From Amylostereum areolatum (Eukaryota > Basidiomycota > Agaricomycetes > Russulales > Stereaceae): a DNA stretch of 64,000 nt. Under the pieces are notes generated by a model, which ran no database searches, was not told where the DNA came from, and saw nothing but the letters and a program-made list of their open reading frames with translations. The DNA lies in NCBI GenBank assembly GCA_012932865.1, contig SAXG01000064.1:72952-136951 (forward strand). Direction: 5' to 3'. Positions within the stretch are counted from its first letter, which is position 1. Every line of letters starts with the position of its first letter. The position numbers were made by a program, and so were the translations under genes. Shown in pieces: positions 1-11,013 of this stretch.

Positions 1-301
1 CGTCTGCCATCCCTTGAACGAGCCCGGCTCAGGGAAACGTCTACCATGACCAAATGAGAATGATGCATGCGTGCTCGCGAAAGGACAACAAGGAAACGCA
101 CGAGCCGTGGCGCAGGATGTAGGCTGCTTGGTCGACCACGCATCCCGAGGGCGTGCTGGCGTCGATCCCGAATTGGGACGGGGCGTCGAAGTAGGGAGAA
201 GCTGGACCGGAGTGGTGGAGCGGGTTGAACGCGGATGCGCTCGCCTGCAGCACAAGGCCAGCGGCCAGTAACGCAATCTCGCCGACGCGGAGGACAACCA
301 T
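1..301 (-). CDS. Secreted histidine phosphatase (phytase/acid phosphatase-like), 5' part
   Basis: Only the first coding exon (102-301) and the first three bases of exon 2 (1-3) are in the window; the gene continues past the left edge. From Met at 301 there is a hydrophobic signal peptide (MVVLRVGEIALLAAGLVLQA), then a mature N-terminus ending in YILRHGS. The 98-bp intron (102 down to 4) starts GTGCGT and ends GCAG. Splicing completes the codon as Ser and the next bases begin an Arg codon, so the catalytic RHGxR-type motif of histidine phosphatases (the phosphohistidine nucleophile) is rebuilt across the junction. An upstream in-frame Met at 331 is possible, but 301 sits directly before the hydrophobic stretch. 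Family members release phosphate from phytate or other esters outside the cell. Substrate cannot be told from this fragment. Confidence 0.72.
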
Positions 302-605
302 GGGGGCGCGTCCTTGACTGCATGCTGCCAAATGATCGAACGCGCTGTTTTATAGGGATAGGGTACGCAGGCACGGCACGCGGAACCTGCCAACTCCCTG
401 GGCCTTCGCTCGTCCTTGTGCCTGAAGAACAATTCCGATAATGTCAAGTGCGAATCTGAGTGGGAGAACGGTGTTTCCACTTCCAACGTTATGAGCCGCC
501 GCATCGAGTCCACATTCGTTGCATAGATGGTTCATGGTACAGCGGGACAGGTATCGTACAAGGAAGAAAACAAGCAACAGTCACACGGATACTTGACCAG
601 GACAT
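302..605. other. Intergenic, upstream of histidine phosphatase and downstream of GH12
   Basis: It holds the promoter of the left gene and the 3' flank of the GH12 gene. No further gene is supported. Confidence 0.6.
347..355 (-). promoter_or_regulatory. TATA box of the histidine phosphatase gene
   Basis: Minus-strand CTATAAAAC lies about 46 bp upstream of the Met at 301, a plausible position for a basidiomycete TATA box with a short leader. Inferred from sequence and spacing only. Confidence 0.5.
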
Positions 606-1759
606 TCAGTTGAGTGCAACACTGAAACTGTGGATCATGAGGTTGGCCGAACCAGTGAACGGCTCCGTCCCTGTCTGGATCGCTTGGACATACTGAGTTC
701 ATAACTCCGTTAGCTCACCTAAGCAATGCAAACAAAAGAAACTACTCACCTGCGAGCTGGCGACGCCATGATTCGCGACGATGTAGTCTAAACCAAAAAA
801 ATAGTGTCGACCGTCTAGACGTAAAGGAAACTCGACGCACCGAAAAAGTCTTTCAAGTCAGCATTGAAACTGTTGATATCGCCAGCAGCCGAGACGAAGC
901 TGATGACCTCCCAGTTGGCGTTGGGGCCCGTCCAAACGTTCCAAGTATGGTTACCGACTTGCGCACCGGCCGTGACCTGAGAGCCAACAGGCTGGATACT
1001 GTTGGAATGGTCAGGGCGGGGAGACGCAAAACGGATGGCAGCGAATCGTACCCTCCAAGTCCCGAGAGCCAAATCATACTAGAATGAGAGAAAATCAATT
1101 ATAACTCCGATGGAAAAGGGGAAACCATCGCCGTGCATTTCATACGACGATGCTTTTGAGGCGGCAGTACCACTGGGGGCGACTCCAAGCCAAATATCGT
1201 ATCTTTGGAAGTCATCAGTTCGAGTACAAGCCAACGGTCAGAAGAAGACACCTACGAAACATCCGCACGAATACCCGAAGATTGCAGATCGTAGTCCCAG
1301 CTCCACGCTGTAGGTGCCGTTGTCAGTGCAGAAAGCTATGCAATACCCGTCAGTGCTGGTATGAACTTGTTGAGGCGGACCTTACCTGAACGCCCTTGGC
1401 GGTTGAGGATAGGACGTTGGCGTCTACAAATAAGTGGTCAGGAAAATCCCATAGGACGCAGAACAGAGACGAACAGCTTTTGACGCTGTTAGGGGCGTTG
1501 GCCCATGTCCAGTTGGTGAACCACGAGACAGCATCTCCGGAAGTGCTCACAAGTGTCGAGGACTGGCTGCCAACGCCGGCACCTAAAAGAAGGTTAGACG
1601 ATGAGCAAGGCTCCAACTGCATGGGTACGTACTTTCGCCCCAAAGGTTCTGGCAGAGCGTGAACTGTCCGGCGGGAAGGCAGTCGTACTGGCCAGTGAGA
1701 GTCTGCGCGGTCGCGGTCGCGAGAAGGCCAACGAGGATAAATGCTGCTGCTTTGAACAT
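606..1759 (-). CDS. GH12 endoglucanase/xyloglucanase, secreted
   Basis: Nine exons give 242 residues, the usual GH12 length: 1633-1759, 1475-1582, 1386-1423, 1256-1335, 1137-1202, 1052-1078, 841-998, 750-787 and 606-692. The product starts with a signal peptide (MFKAAAFILVGLLATATAQ), then NLWGESAGVGSQSS, WSWDY, YDIWLG, YEIMIWLSGLGG, a V-x-W-x-GPN segment, and GTEPFTG close to the C-terminal ALN. The Glu of YEIMIW fits the family nucleophile and the Glu of GTEPF the acid/base; both are present. Family members cut beta-1,4-glucan or xyloglucan in plant walls. The intron between 1137 and 1078 seems to start with GC (AT|GCACGG); no GT donor keeps YEIMIW in frame. A TATA box lies 60 bp upstream. 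The exact substrate is not resolvable here. Confidence 0.93.
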
Positions 1760-1819
1760 TGCGGCTGGATAACGTAGATCTGCGAGGTGCAATGAAAGTC
1801 ATTCCTATTCGCGACTTCC

Positions 1820-1826
1820 TTTATAG
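1820..1826 (-). promoter_or_regulatory. TATA box of the GH12 gene
   Basis: CTATAAA on the minus strand, about 60 bp upstream of the GH12 start codon. Call based on motif and spacing. Confidence 0.5.
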
Positions 1827-4800
1827 CCTGGTCGACGATATTTCTCCGTATTTGAAATAAGAGAAGAAGGTGGGTTCCAGTGCCACGGGCATCTGTCGGC
1901 GGTGGGGGAAGCAAAGGTTGTCATGGGACATCGAGATGATGCTCGATGGCGACGTCCACCGCCATCTCCCGACAAACTCGAAGTTCCTATTCAGCGTATG
2001 AGTCTCACAATATGCATCATAACCGAAGACGAACGACTGACAAGGCTATTCGGGACAATGTCGAGACGCTGAACGAACGGATACTCCGAGGTTGACGAGG
2101 AGTGCATACGTCGCAAGTTTGATGACCTCTTAGGTCGTCTTAGGTCGTGGGCTATTCGGAGTAAACTGGGGAGCTGTAGATGAAGGTAACTCGGTTTCGG
2201 ATGGCAACGAGAGCAACTTGGTGACTGGGTTATCCTCGGGTTAGGTTGTACAGATTGAGACCGGTGGACAACCATACTAATTTCTCTGGCCACGCGCGGT
2301 GAAAAAGAAGCGGTGCGGCAAATACTTGTTTTCTGAGATGGGGTGACGGATGCAGTTCGGAGGCCTGGAAGCTTGAAACCCTACTCCATCGACATGCGAA
2401 GACGGTAGGAGCATTCATCGACGACCAGCATCTGGGACTAAAGACTAGGCGCAAAATATAGATCATCTATACGCATTCCAGGCGGACGCTTAAACACGCC
2501 GATGAGCCATATCATACCACCATATATATCTCCTGTGCGTCCGCTGGCTCCCCGTATAGTCGGACTTCTCGCTCACGCCCACGTTCACCGTGTTTGAAAC
2601 CCTGCCACGTGGAGAGTTACAGGCTGCGTCTTGTGAGCCAAGGTGGCTCGATTCACGTTACATTGCTAATCGCAAGACTCGATGGGTACAAGGATCCTTC
2701 GCAGGGTATGTGTCTCAAGGAGCTGGCGCATTGTACTGGGTTATCCTAGGCTCGGGGCGAGATACGAGTAAGAACCAGGGGAGATATGAGAGACTGAGGA
2801 TGAGAACTTGAGAAAGGACGTCCCATTGACACTGACGGCAGCTGACGGCGCCGGAGACCGCCGAGCGGAGTTGACTCGGAAGTGATCGCGACTCAAACTA
2901 CGCCTGACAGAAAGGTTGAACTTACGCAAATCATCCCTCTCGAACTCGACCCCACCGACAATCCCGATTTTCCCTTGCAACCCTCGCACAAGCCAGTCGT
3001 CTGATTGGTGTCGTTTCTCTAAACAGTCTATTCTTGAACAATTCTCCAGGCTCCTAAGCCCCTCGTCACACCGTCATGCGCGGTCGACGCATACACTGGC
3101 ATAAGATACCATCATTCCGCGATATAACTTATGGCCTCCACATCTATGAAATTAATCCATGGAACGACTCAGGTGTATGTGTATAGCTTGTGATCTCATG
3201 AAGCAAATAACTTCCGTCTCAACTCGGTGAGTCAACTGCCTCCACTATCCCATATTCGCCTTTCGAGTCTGGTGAGTTGATTCAACAATCATCGGAGCTA
3301 GACATGTCGTTAACGTTCTTTGGTTTTTGCCATGTCAGTTCCCTGATTTGACAGGAAAATGCTCATGAACATGCGAGTAAATCTTATTGGCAAACTTACC
3401 TCCCCGTGTAGAGTACCTCCGTGACTGTCTATATCCGCGGGCGGCACCAGGCACTAACAATCCCAACGACCAAGATGAAGAGGTGCGCCGTCGGTATAGC
3501 CTTGTCCTGCCGTTACCTGACCGGAAGACTGTCGTTCTGATTTCGGTTGAATTGTTTCCTTGCATGTTGCGGTTTCTTTGCGATGGGAAGATAGTTGAAG
3601 GGATGAGGCACGTCTCTTGTCGTCGATGCGCGCGCCTCTGCAGAGGCTGACTGCCGTAGGCGACGTTCGACTTTGTTTTCCAGGCGTCCGCTTCATGATT
3701 GCTTCCAATTCAAATGACAAAGGTGTTCTTTCTATCGTGTAGATTAGGCGGCGGTCACAGGCGGTCACCCAGAGTATGTTTTCTTCCTATATGGGACGGC
3801 CAACTTACTAACGCCACCTAGAAGGAGCGCATGATATAATAAGACTGTGGCGCGCAGGAGGCGCCAGCTAGAGCTAGATGACTTGGTATCCGTCCCATCG
3901 GGTCTGCGATCTCTTGACATGAGGGCGCTGGCGCGCTACACTCCGCTGTGAGCGTGTCGGTTCTCTTCCAATACTGTATCTCATCTGAATTGTTTATATG
4001 AGGACGCGATATCACCTCACATTTATGTTCTTCTGGCAGCGATCAAGGTAGGATGCGCCAGGCCTTTGCATCGACATTCTCTAGTAATAACCACCACTAG
4101 GCCAGCTTCCTTGATGCATATCTTCAGCCATAAAACATAGGTATGTCAACGCCTTGTTGACCTCCTGACCCCGGACCCGCAATTTTTAGATTCAATACTT
4201 ATTTGCTTGCGACTTTGCGGTACCATTCTAGAGCGATAAACTACCTGCAGAGGAAAACAAGAGGAAAGACTAATATGCGCGCGCCAAAGTTTCATGAAGT
4301 CGGCGCCTGATCCGCAAGCTTTCGATGTGATAAGAATGGCTCCTTCCACCAATGACCGGCTATTTCTTCACGGTACGTCGGACACCCACACTCACGCCTA
4401 ACCCTTTTTCAGCCCCCCTTCTCTTCGCAAGGTAGGAATCTCGTCATTTATCTGCGCCGCGGCCGGTGTACGTGTTCCAAACATGGCGCACGAGGCTCAA
4501 GCGTGGACCTCGGCGTATCCCCGTCTCCATATCCTATGATTCAGGGGATGACGAAGGTTACCGATCCGTTTAGTCTGTATCTTTTCAGCGCTCGGGTAAG
4601 CTCAGGGGTCCTCGGAATACGGGGATACGGGGGAAAGTTGTATGACGCCTTTTACCCAGTCATCGCTAGCATGGAATATGGAATCGTCACTGTCTTAACA
4701 TCGGGAACAGGGAGGTCCCATGCAAAAGAGCATATCGCCGATGGCGAGGTACTCCGTATACCCTCCGCAGCCACCGCATTCGTTGCGCCACCGAGAGGGT

Positions 4801-6109
4801 TCCCTGCCTGTTTTCAGATGTGGAAGGGACTACGTACAGCCTTCTAGATGTCCCGCGGGCCGTCTTGCCGCTCAGACTCACGAAACTTCCAGCACAAGTC
4901 GTCAGGTCAGCCACCATCCGCTTCATATGCACCCCTTCTACGTCGGCGCCGTGTTCCTCGGCTACGGGTACTGAGTATATGCCATATTCATTCCCTTCTA
5001 TCTTGTTAGGGCTTCCCCCCTCTGAAATCATCGATGCACTGACGCATAGCGCTCGATGGTATCGGAATGTCGCCACCCGTTTGTCTCTGTCGGGTTAAGT
5101 TCAATGATGCAAGCCGGTCGCCTTTTCTCCTTCGGAATGAAGGGTGGTACAGGTGACACTCCAGCGGCGCAGAAAACTTCGCATCCATACGTCTCATGTC
5201 CTAGAGCCAGAGGAATGGGACTCCGTTCAGAGCGCGATGAGGTGAACCTCATGACCAGCCGGTATGCCCAGCATTCTACAAGCCAACGCCTATGACCCAT
5301 CTCATGCATCATCTTCACAGGCGTTCGGAGCATAGCCTGCCTTGAGGCCGCCTCAAATCGCCCTGTGGTGCGGGTGATAAGACCGGTCGGTGGTGGCAGA
5401 CACGATTCGTCACTATCTGGTCGTGTGGATCAGTGAGTACCCTTTGTCACGGGTGGGGATCACCCGCAGGTGACCGCGAGTGGATTTTGTAAGGAGTAGC
5501 GACAGGGCACGGATCCCTCACCGCATGACGCATTCACGTCGGGTTTCAGCTGTAGTCAAGGAACTTCGTCCAGATGCCCTTCGCTGATCAGAGCTCCGAG
5601 ATGCGTTCACACTGAACGCATAGCGAAATCCGCGCAGGCTGAAGCATCTCGAACATCAGTTATCGGTCCGAGACAGCGGGAGCATAACGGCATCCCAGAC
5701 GATGGAATTACGACATGGCAGTAAGGTTGCCTCGTGTCTTACCTGCATATATTTTCTTCCCGCAGGCATCCCAGCGCGAAGGCCATCCGTCTCCGGGTTT
5801 TAGTTACGGTTCGGGGCACAACCTTTCGGGTGCCTCGCCTCTGGAGCGGGAAGAGCGGACTGTGTTTGCGGCGCTTATCTCCTCCACCAGATAGAGGTAA
5901 GTTCAAGTGCGACCTCGGTTGGTCTGTCCTTCATTTGTCGCAGAGAGGGTTGCAAAGATTGTGATAGCGTCTGAATCAGGGTGTCGCCGACCTTACGTGC
6001 CCATCGATTGCGGAAGATTGTCTTTTTCCAGTCCCGCGCATGCGGTGTTCCACTGATGTTGCGGGGGGTTCCCGATGTCCCGTCTCTTGTTTTTTTAGGT
6101 GTCAAAACA
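1827..6109. other. Gene-poor stretch of about 4.3 kb
   Basis: Open frames here are short, overlap on both strands, and none resembles a family I know. I could not assemble any spliced gene with consistent phase. The sequence is neither clearly AT-rich nor clearly repetitive by eye. It may hold decayed genes or transposon remnants, but I see no terminal repeats, target duplications or polymerase or transposase motifs. Confidence 0.5.
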
Positions 6110-6116
6110 TATAAAG
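6110..6116 (+). promoter_or_regulatory. TATA box of the MATE gene
   Basis: TATAAAG, 39-45 bp upstream of the proposed MATE start codon at 6155. The closeness supports this Met as the start, with a very short leader. Confidence 0.45.
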
Positions 6117-6154
6117 GGACCGCGACTAGTGACGGGGCATCGTACCAGCCAGTC

Positions 6155-8642
6155 ATGTCCACATACAGCAGCACTGCAGCCGACGAAACGACCTCACTTC
6201 TTTCTAGGAGAACCTCCTCCACAGCTGTCGAGCATGGTTTTCGCTTACACTCTGGCCGCCATATGGGGGGCCGACGCGAGATCCTCTCCCTCCTCAAGGA
6301 TTCTATACCTGGTTTGTCACGTTTGGGTCTCCCTACCCCCGGCCGCCACTACCTCGCGTAACGACTGACCTTACCGATGCGTTATCCAGTTATATTCTCT
6401 TATACTCTTCAAAATTCCATCTCGACCGTCTCGGTCCTCGTCGTCGGTCGCCTCGGCCCTGAAGAGCTGTCAATAGCGGCGTTCAGTCTGATGTTGGCAT
6501 TCGTGACTGGCTAGTGCTGTTTGCTATTCCTTCCACACCATGTGATCCCACATCTTCATCTTTAGGTTGGTGTGTCGCGTTGGGTGGGTCAACGGCTCTG
6601 GATACGCTGGGGTCGCAAGCGTTCACGGGGGGGAAGCATGCGACGGACTTGTCGATCCATTTCCAACGGTGCTTGGTCCTCCTTTGGCTCTTGTTTGTCC
6701 CCATTGGCATCGCTTGGGCCAACATGGAGAACATACTCGTCGCGCTTGGTCAAGAGGCTAGTCTCAGTCGCGGAACGCAAGGATTTCTACGGTGGATGCT
6801 TCTCGGCGCGCCTGGCTACATTGGGTTCGAGAGCTTGAAGAAGTATCTTCAATGCCAAGGTGGGTAGTATGCGTTCTCGTCCTGGCGTGACTTTGGTCTA
6901 ATTGGCGCTCTAGGAATTATGGATGCATCTACATTGGTCCTCATCGTCGTCTCGCCCATCAACGTCGGCCTCAACATCGCTTTCGTACACCACACGTCAT
7001 TGGGTCTCATGGGGGCACCCATCGCATTGTCCATCACCTTTTGGCTTTCCTTCGCGCTTCTAGCACTCTACACCGTATTGTCTCCGACGCACAAGCGGAA
7101 CCAGACGTGGGGAGGAATCCAGCCTCGACTCGTATTCAACATGCGAAGCTGTCTCTCCTTCCTTAAACTCGCACTTCCAGGAATCCTAATGGTCGGAACC
7201 GAGTGGTACGTTGTCATGTCCTCCGAGTCATGCGTCATCCCCTCAAAATTAAACCGTCACAGGGCTGCATTCGAGATCGTTGCTCTGGCCGCCGGACGTC
7301 TAGGCAGGATTCCCCTCGCCGCACAATCCGTCATCATGACCACGGATCAGAGTGGGTGCTTTCTCCCCTTCCCCCGTCGCCGTGCTCACTCGCGTCTGCG
7401 CATCCCCCTTCCCTTTCCGATTTATAGTTCTGAACACTATCCCATTCGGAATAGGTCAGGACCTATTTATAATGCGCTACATGGCGAAAATTAAATGTGG
7501 CTGACCCGACTTTGCGCCGCAGGTGTTGCCGCATCGACTCGTGTTGGAAGCTTGATCGGATGTCGCTCTGCTTCGGGCGCGAAGTTTGCTGGCCATATCT
7601 CCGCGCTTCTGAGCGTGATCACCGGGTCCATTGTCATGGTCGTCCTCATCTGCACGAAAGACGTAAGGATCTGCCCTTGAATCGGGCGCCTTAATTTGGC
7701 CGACTGCATACTCTTTTTCTCTCCACAGGTATTCGGATACATGTTCAGCGATGATGATGAAGTGGTCGGACTCGTGAGCAAGGTGATCCCGCTACTGGCT
7801 TCGTTCCAGGTACGTATGGCGTTCTGGGGTGGTTGATGACGATAAGGGGTTGAAAGTGCGGGCATAGGTGGCGGACGGTCTAGCTGGATCTTGCGGCGGT
7901 GTGTTGAGGGGCCAAGGTCAGCATCGTCGACACGCTGGTCCTCCTCGTGTACATGCCTCATGCGGATTGTTTTTCCTCTACCAGGGCGCCAGCATCTTGG
8001 CGCGATGTTCAACATCATCGCCTACTATGTCCTTGCACTTCCCCTCGGCATCTCGATGGCGTTCCGATATAACCTCGGCCTTCAGGGCCTGTGGATAGGT
8101 TCGTCCACGTCTCGTCCTCGCATACGTCATGTTACCTGAAGCGCGACCATCTCCTAGGCCAGGTGGTTGCACTCTTCATCGTGGGTATCGCAGAGTACTA
8201 TGTCGTGTGGCTCGGTACGGACTGGGAACGGGAAGTCCAAAAGGGTGCTGAAAGAAATATGCTCGAGGCGAGGATGCACGGGGGCGACGGGGGAAACATA
8301 CCGGGTCGCCGCGTCGCTCTTCGTCTTGACCTCCACCACGTACTTGGCCACCGTCATACCTTCCCACTCTCTATGGCACCTCTACGCACCGCCGTTAGCG
8401 TCAAAGTAGCCTCCATGGCACAGCCCTACTTATACCTTTTACTTTGTATATCAGAAAACAAATTCAAATCAATTTTCCTCCAAAGCAATGTTTGTGCAGC
8501 AACATGGACGTGTTTTGTCGCTTCGGTCACGATGACCGCGTCGCTCCCACCCCCCCTGATTGGATTTATTTATATATCTAGAGATTTTTCGGGAAATTTC
8601 CTCGGTGCTCGGATGAGGCGTGGTGGTCCCGAGCTCGAGTGA
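6155..8642 (+). CDS. MATE family multidrug/toxin efflux transporter
   Basis: Eleven exons sum to 616 codons: 6155-6311, 6390-6509, 6566-6859, 6914-7205, 7263-7351, 7428-7454, 7523-7662, 7729-7809, 7868-7916, 7985-8098 and 8158-8642. MATE proteins export cationic or organic compounds in exchange for H+ or Na+. Signature stretches follow family order: [30 protein letters not shown], a segment with [19 protein letters not shown], the hydrophobic block after [44 protein letters not shown] and LGLQGLWIG. About twelve hydrophobic segments are expected and most can be seen. Intron 2 appears to start with GC (ACTG|GCTAGT). Met 6155 opens a soluble Ser/Thr-rich N-terminus containing ADETTSLL, common in fungal MATEs. 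After NMLEARMHG the frame stays open for about 100 more residues, which is unusual; the true end may be earlier or spliced. Confidence 0.88.
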
Positions 8643-8871
8643 TGTACGACACGACCCGACCCGACACGACACAGTACAGCACACCCTGTCATCTGCATCC
8701 AGTGCATCTCGGTGCGTTCATCTGGATCATGTGCGCATTTTCTTTCTCTCTTGCGAGACGAACTGACATGTACTATTTGTGCAGAAGAATCTATGCGAGT
8801 TGGGGGTGACATTGGCTGGCCATTGGGACGGTGCACCGAGCAGGAACGCAGGTCCACTGATTCCGTCCAAG

Positions 8872-9442
8872 ATGCAGCCCCCAGAAACAGTGCCCATTCA
8901 ACCTCCTCGCAAGCGAACGAGAACACGGCCGTCCAGGTATGACTGACCTTAACAAACTGATCAATGTCCTTGCTTACTATATTGTTGTCTACAGCTTTCC
9001 TCGGCTGACGCCATTGGCCACCGCCGGTCTTGAGTGCGAGCACAACGACATCCTCAGGATCCTGAAGGTCCGCAACAGCATTGTATTGTGTCGTCCACGT
9101 CCGAATCAACGACAGGTGACACGATAATGCAAGAACCCAACCAACCAGCAAGCCTCGAACGGAGCTTTCATAGATGGTACGTGCATACAGTATCAATCAA
9201 TGTGATAGTAAAGGCTTTACTGATCCTTTTGTTATCCATATCACAGGTGATATGTCCTCATCGACATTGCATATTCGCAGGCCTACTCGGCCCTCGGCGA
9301 CTTGCTTCCTACGCCCCCAAGGACTCCAGCTCTGAACCCTCAAGGAACAGAACAACCCACTCTGCTATCGAAATGGCAGATTGCCAAGAGAGCCCGACAC
9401 GAGCGAGAGCATTTGGGACCGTCACAAACCCCTCTACTGTAG
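8872..9442 (+). CDS. Small hypothetical protein, spliced
   Basis: I do not recognise this gene. A consistent model has exons 8872-8936, 8995-9115 and 9281-9442, all with GT-AG junctions in phase, giving 115 residues. The N-terminus carries a basic, NLS-like PPRKRTRTRP. The C-terminus holds LLPTPPRTPALNPQ and a basic helix-like stretch (KWQIAKRARHERE). Coding exons could begin further upstream, since the frame is open before 8872 and an acceptor lies near 8786. A competing model starting at 8641 and stopping at 9033 gives a low-complexity peptide and looks weaker. Existence as a gene is uncertain. Confidence 0.35.
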
Positions 9443-9710
9443 GCGGCTGTAGTTTGGCAACTCGCAACCGGTGTCACATGACCGTGGGAGCGGGTAGAGG
9501 AGGGCAACCCGGCCTCGGGGACGGGGGACATCCACTTTAGGCAACGCAACCTCTTGTGAGTGAGCTCTCCCAAAGGGCCAAAGCTGTCCTATGTAGCGTC
9601 GAGTGATCATCCTCACGCTTTGGCCCATTACACTGTACACGAATCTGTATATGAATACAAGGTTTTGTGCACACTGACCACCTTATTTGTCACTGAGTGC
9701 TGATTAGCTC

Positions 9711-10214
9711 AGGACCCCTGAAATTCCCTATAAATGATTCATCTCGGACCACCGAAAATTTGGGCCTTATGGGAACCTATGTATGGTACTCTCCACCGAA
9801 AATGGGCCCCGTAGGGCCGACATGTTGGAGCTAAGAACCACTGAAAAGGAACCCGCCCGTCCGAAGTCCCATCTTCACCACCGAAAATGGTAAGCATCTG
9901 AACACGCCGAGGATCTGTCAGTTCCAATCACAAGTATTTTGCATATTTTGCTTCCCATGGGTCTATGGAAGCAAACTAGGCATGTTATAGCAAGCTTGTG
10001 CATAAAATGAGAGTTCTGCTCTGGAAACCTCGACGCCGAAGGCGTGGGAAATTAGACTATTTTTAGATATGTATAGTCTAAGAACCACTGAAAACGGCTG
10101 ACTTGAAAAAATCTATCATGTAAATCACCGAAAATGGCCCAAATTCTGTCCCAGCGCACCACCGAAAACAGGTCACCCTGGGATGAATGCTCTATAGGGA
10201 ATTTCAGGGGTCCT
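9711..10214. mobile_element. 504-bp non-autonomous TIR transposon (MITE) with 8-bp target duplication
   Basis: The ends are perfect 22-bp inverted repeats (9711-9732 and 10193-10214; outer end AGGACCCCTGAAATTC). Similarity continues imperfectly for about 15 bp more inside (10 of 15 identical). They are flanked by an exact 8-bp direct repeat, ATTAGCTC, at 9703-9710 and 10215-10222. There is no open frame able to encode a transposase. An 8-bp duplication is typical of hAT elements, though P and Merlin elements can also make 8-bp duplications and the terminus is not the usual hAT CAGGG. An inner inverted repeat, AATTTGGGCC, lies at 9756-9765 with its complement at 10137-10146. The exact duplication and near-perfect ends suggest a fairly recent insertion. 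Confidence 0.9.
9749..10168 (+). repeat. Seven interspersed CCACYGAAAA motifs inside the MITE
   Basis: The motif CCACCGAAAA or a one-base variant occurs, always in the same orientation, at 9749-9758, 9793-9802, 9838-9847, 9878-9887, 10085-10094, 10125-10134 and 10159-10168. Two copies belong to a longer 17-bp direct repeat, CTAAGAACCACTGAAAA, at 9831-9847 and 10078-10094. Subterminal motif arrays of this kind bind transposase in some DNA transposons; that role is inferred here. Confidence 0.75.
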
Positions 10215-10222
10215 ATTAGCTC

Positions 10223-11013
10223 ATGAGGCTGGCAGCGCTGCGGCGGTTTGTAGAAAACAAAATACAATATGAGCGAACCTCATGTCGATTTCGTACTTGG
10301 TAGATTAAAATAAAATGTAAGTACTTCGGAATGGTTGTGTTTTCTTTATGTTTTAGCAGTGGCTTTCGAATACGTATTTCCTTTCAATCACGGCATTGCT
10401 GAGCTGGAAAACCACGTCATGGATACCATGCTGCCTGATACGTTAGGTTCTAGGAGGTTATGGGCTTGCCGCCGGGCTGAAGGGACATGATAGGGTGGCT
10501 TCTAATGAATCAGAAGAAACATCCGTACCGGTGACGCAACACCGACCGGCCTTACCTATGGATCTCTCATTCTGCAGGGACAGATTGAGATTCGATCATT
10601 GCCTCATAAGTACTATACTCGCGTGAGAAGCTAAGATCTCGTCATTGACGAGCCCACTTGAGTACCCGGACGGCAGTGCAGCTTTCAACAGTGCGTATGA
10701 CGTTGACGTAAGTAGCCCGTTCATCCATTGGGCCGCGAAAAGCTGACGTATATAGCCAAAGTGTAAGTTCGGCTGATGAGCTAGTGAAGGATGGATTTTG
10801 GTCGGGTAAACTGCAGCGGTGGTAAAGTACTTGAGAGCGTTGTGGTCCGAGTCGTGAATCCGAGTGACCGCGACTCAGCCGCGACTCCGGCGCCGAGCGT
10901 GACCGTGCGCGTGCCGAACGCGACAACCAAGTTTACATAACAGCCCGCTCTCAGATCTCAGTCTGCTCAGCTTCATCCGGGCTTCGTTATTGCTCGCGAC
11001 ATCCTCATTCTAG
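10223..11013. other. Intergenic between MITE and the zinc-finger-like gene
   Basis: No gene is supported. It presumably includes the promoter of the gene at 11014, but I see no clear TATA box. Confidence 0.5.

Noticed and set aside
4503..5333. Overlapping open frames in the 1.8-6.1 kb gap as genes
   Set aside because: Frames on both strands overlap, no splice models extend them, and none shows recognisable motifs.
8641..9033. Alternative spliced gene starting at ATG 8641 and ending at 9033
   Set aside because: Its first exon is a CACGACCCGAC low-complexity run overlapping the MATE stop, and it ignores the downstream coding-like exons; the model at 8872-9442 fits better.
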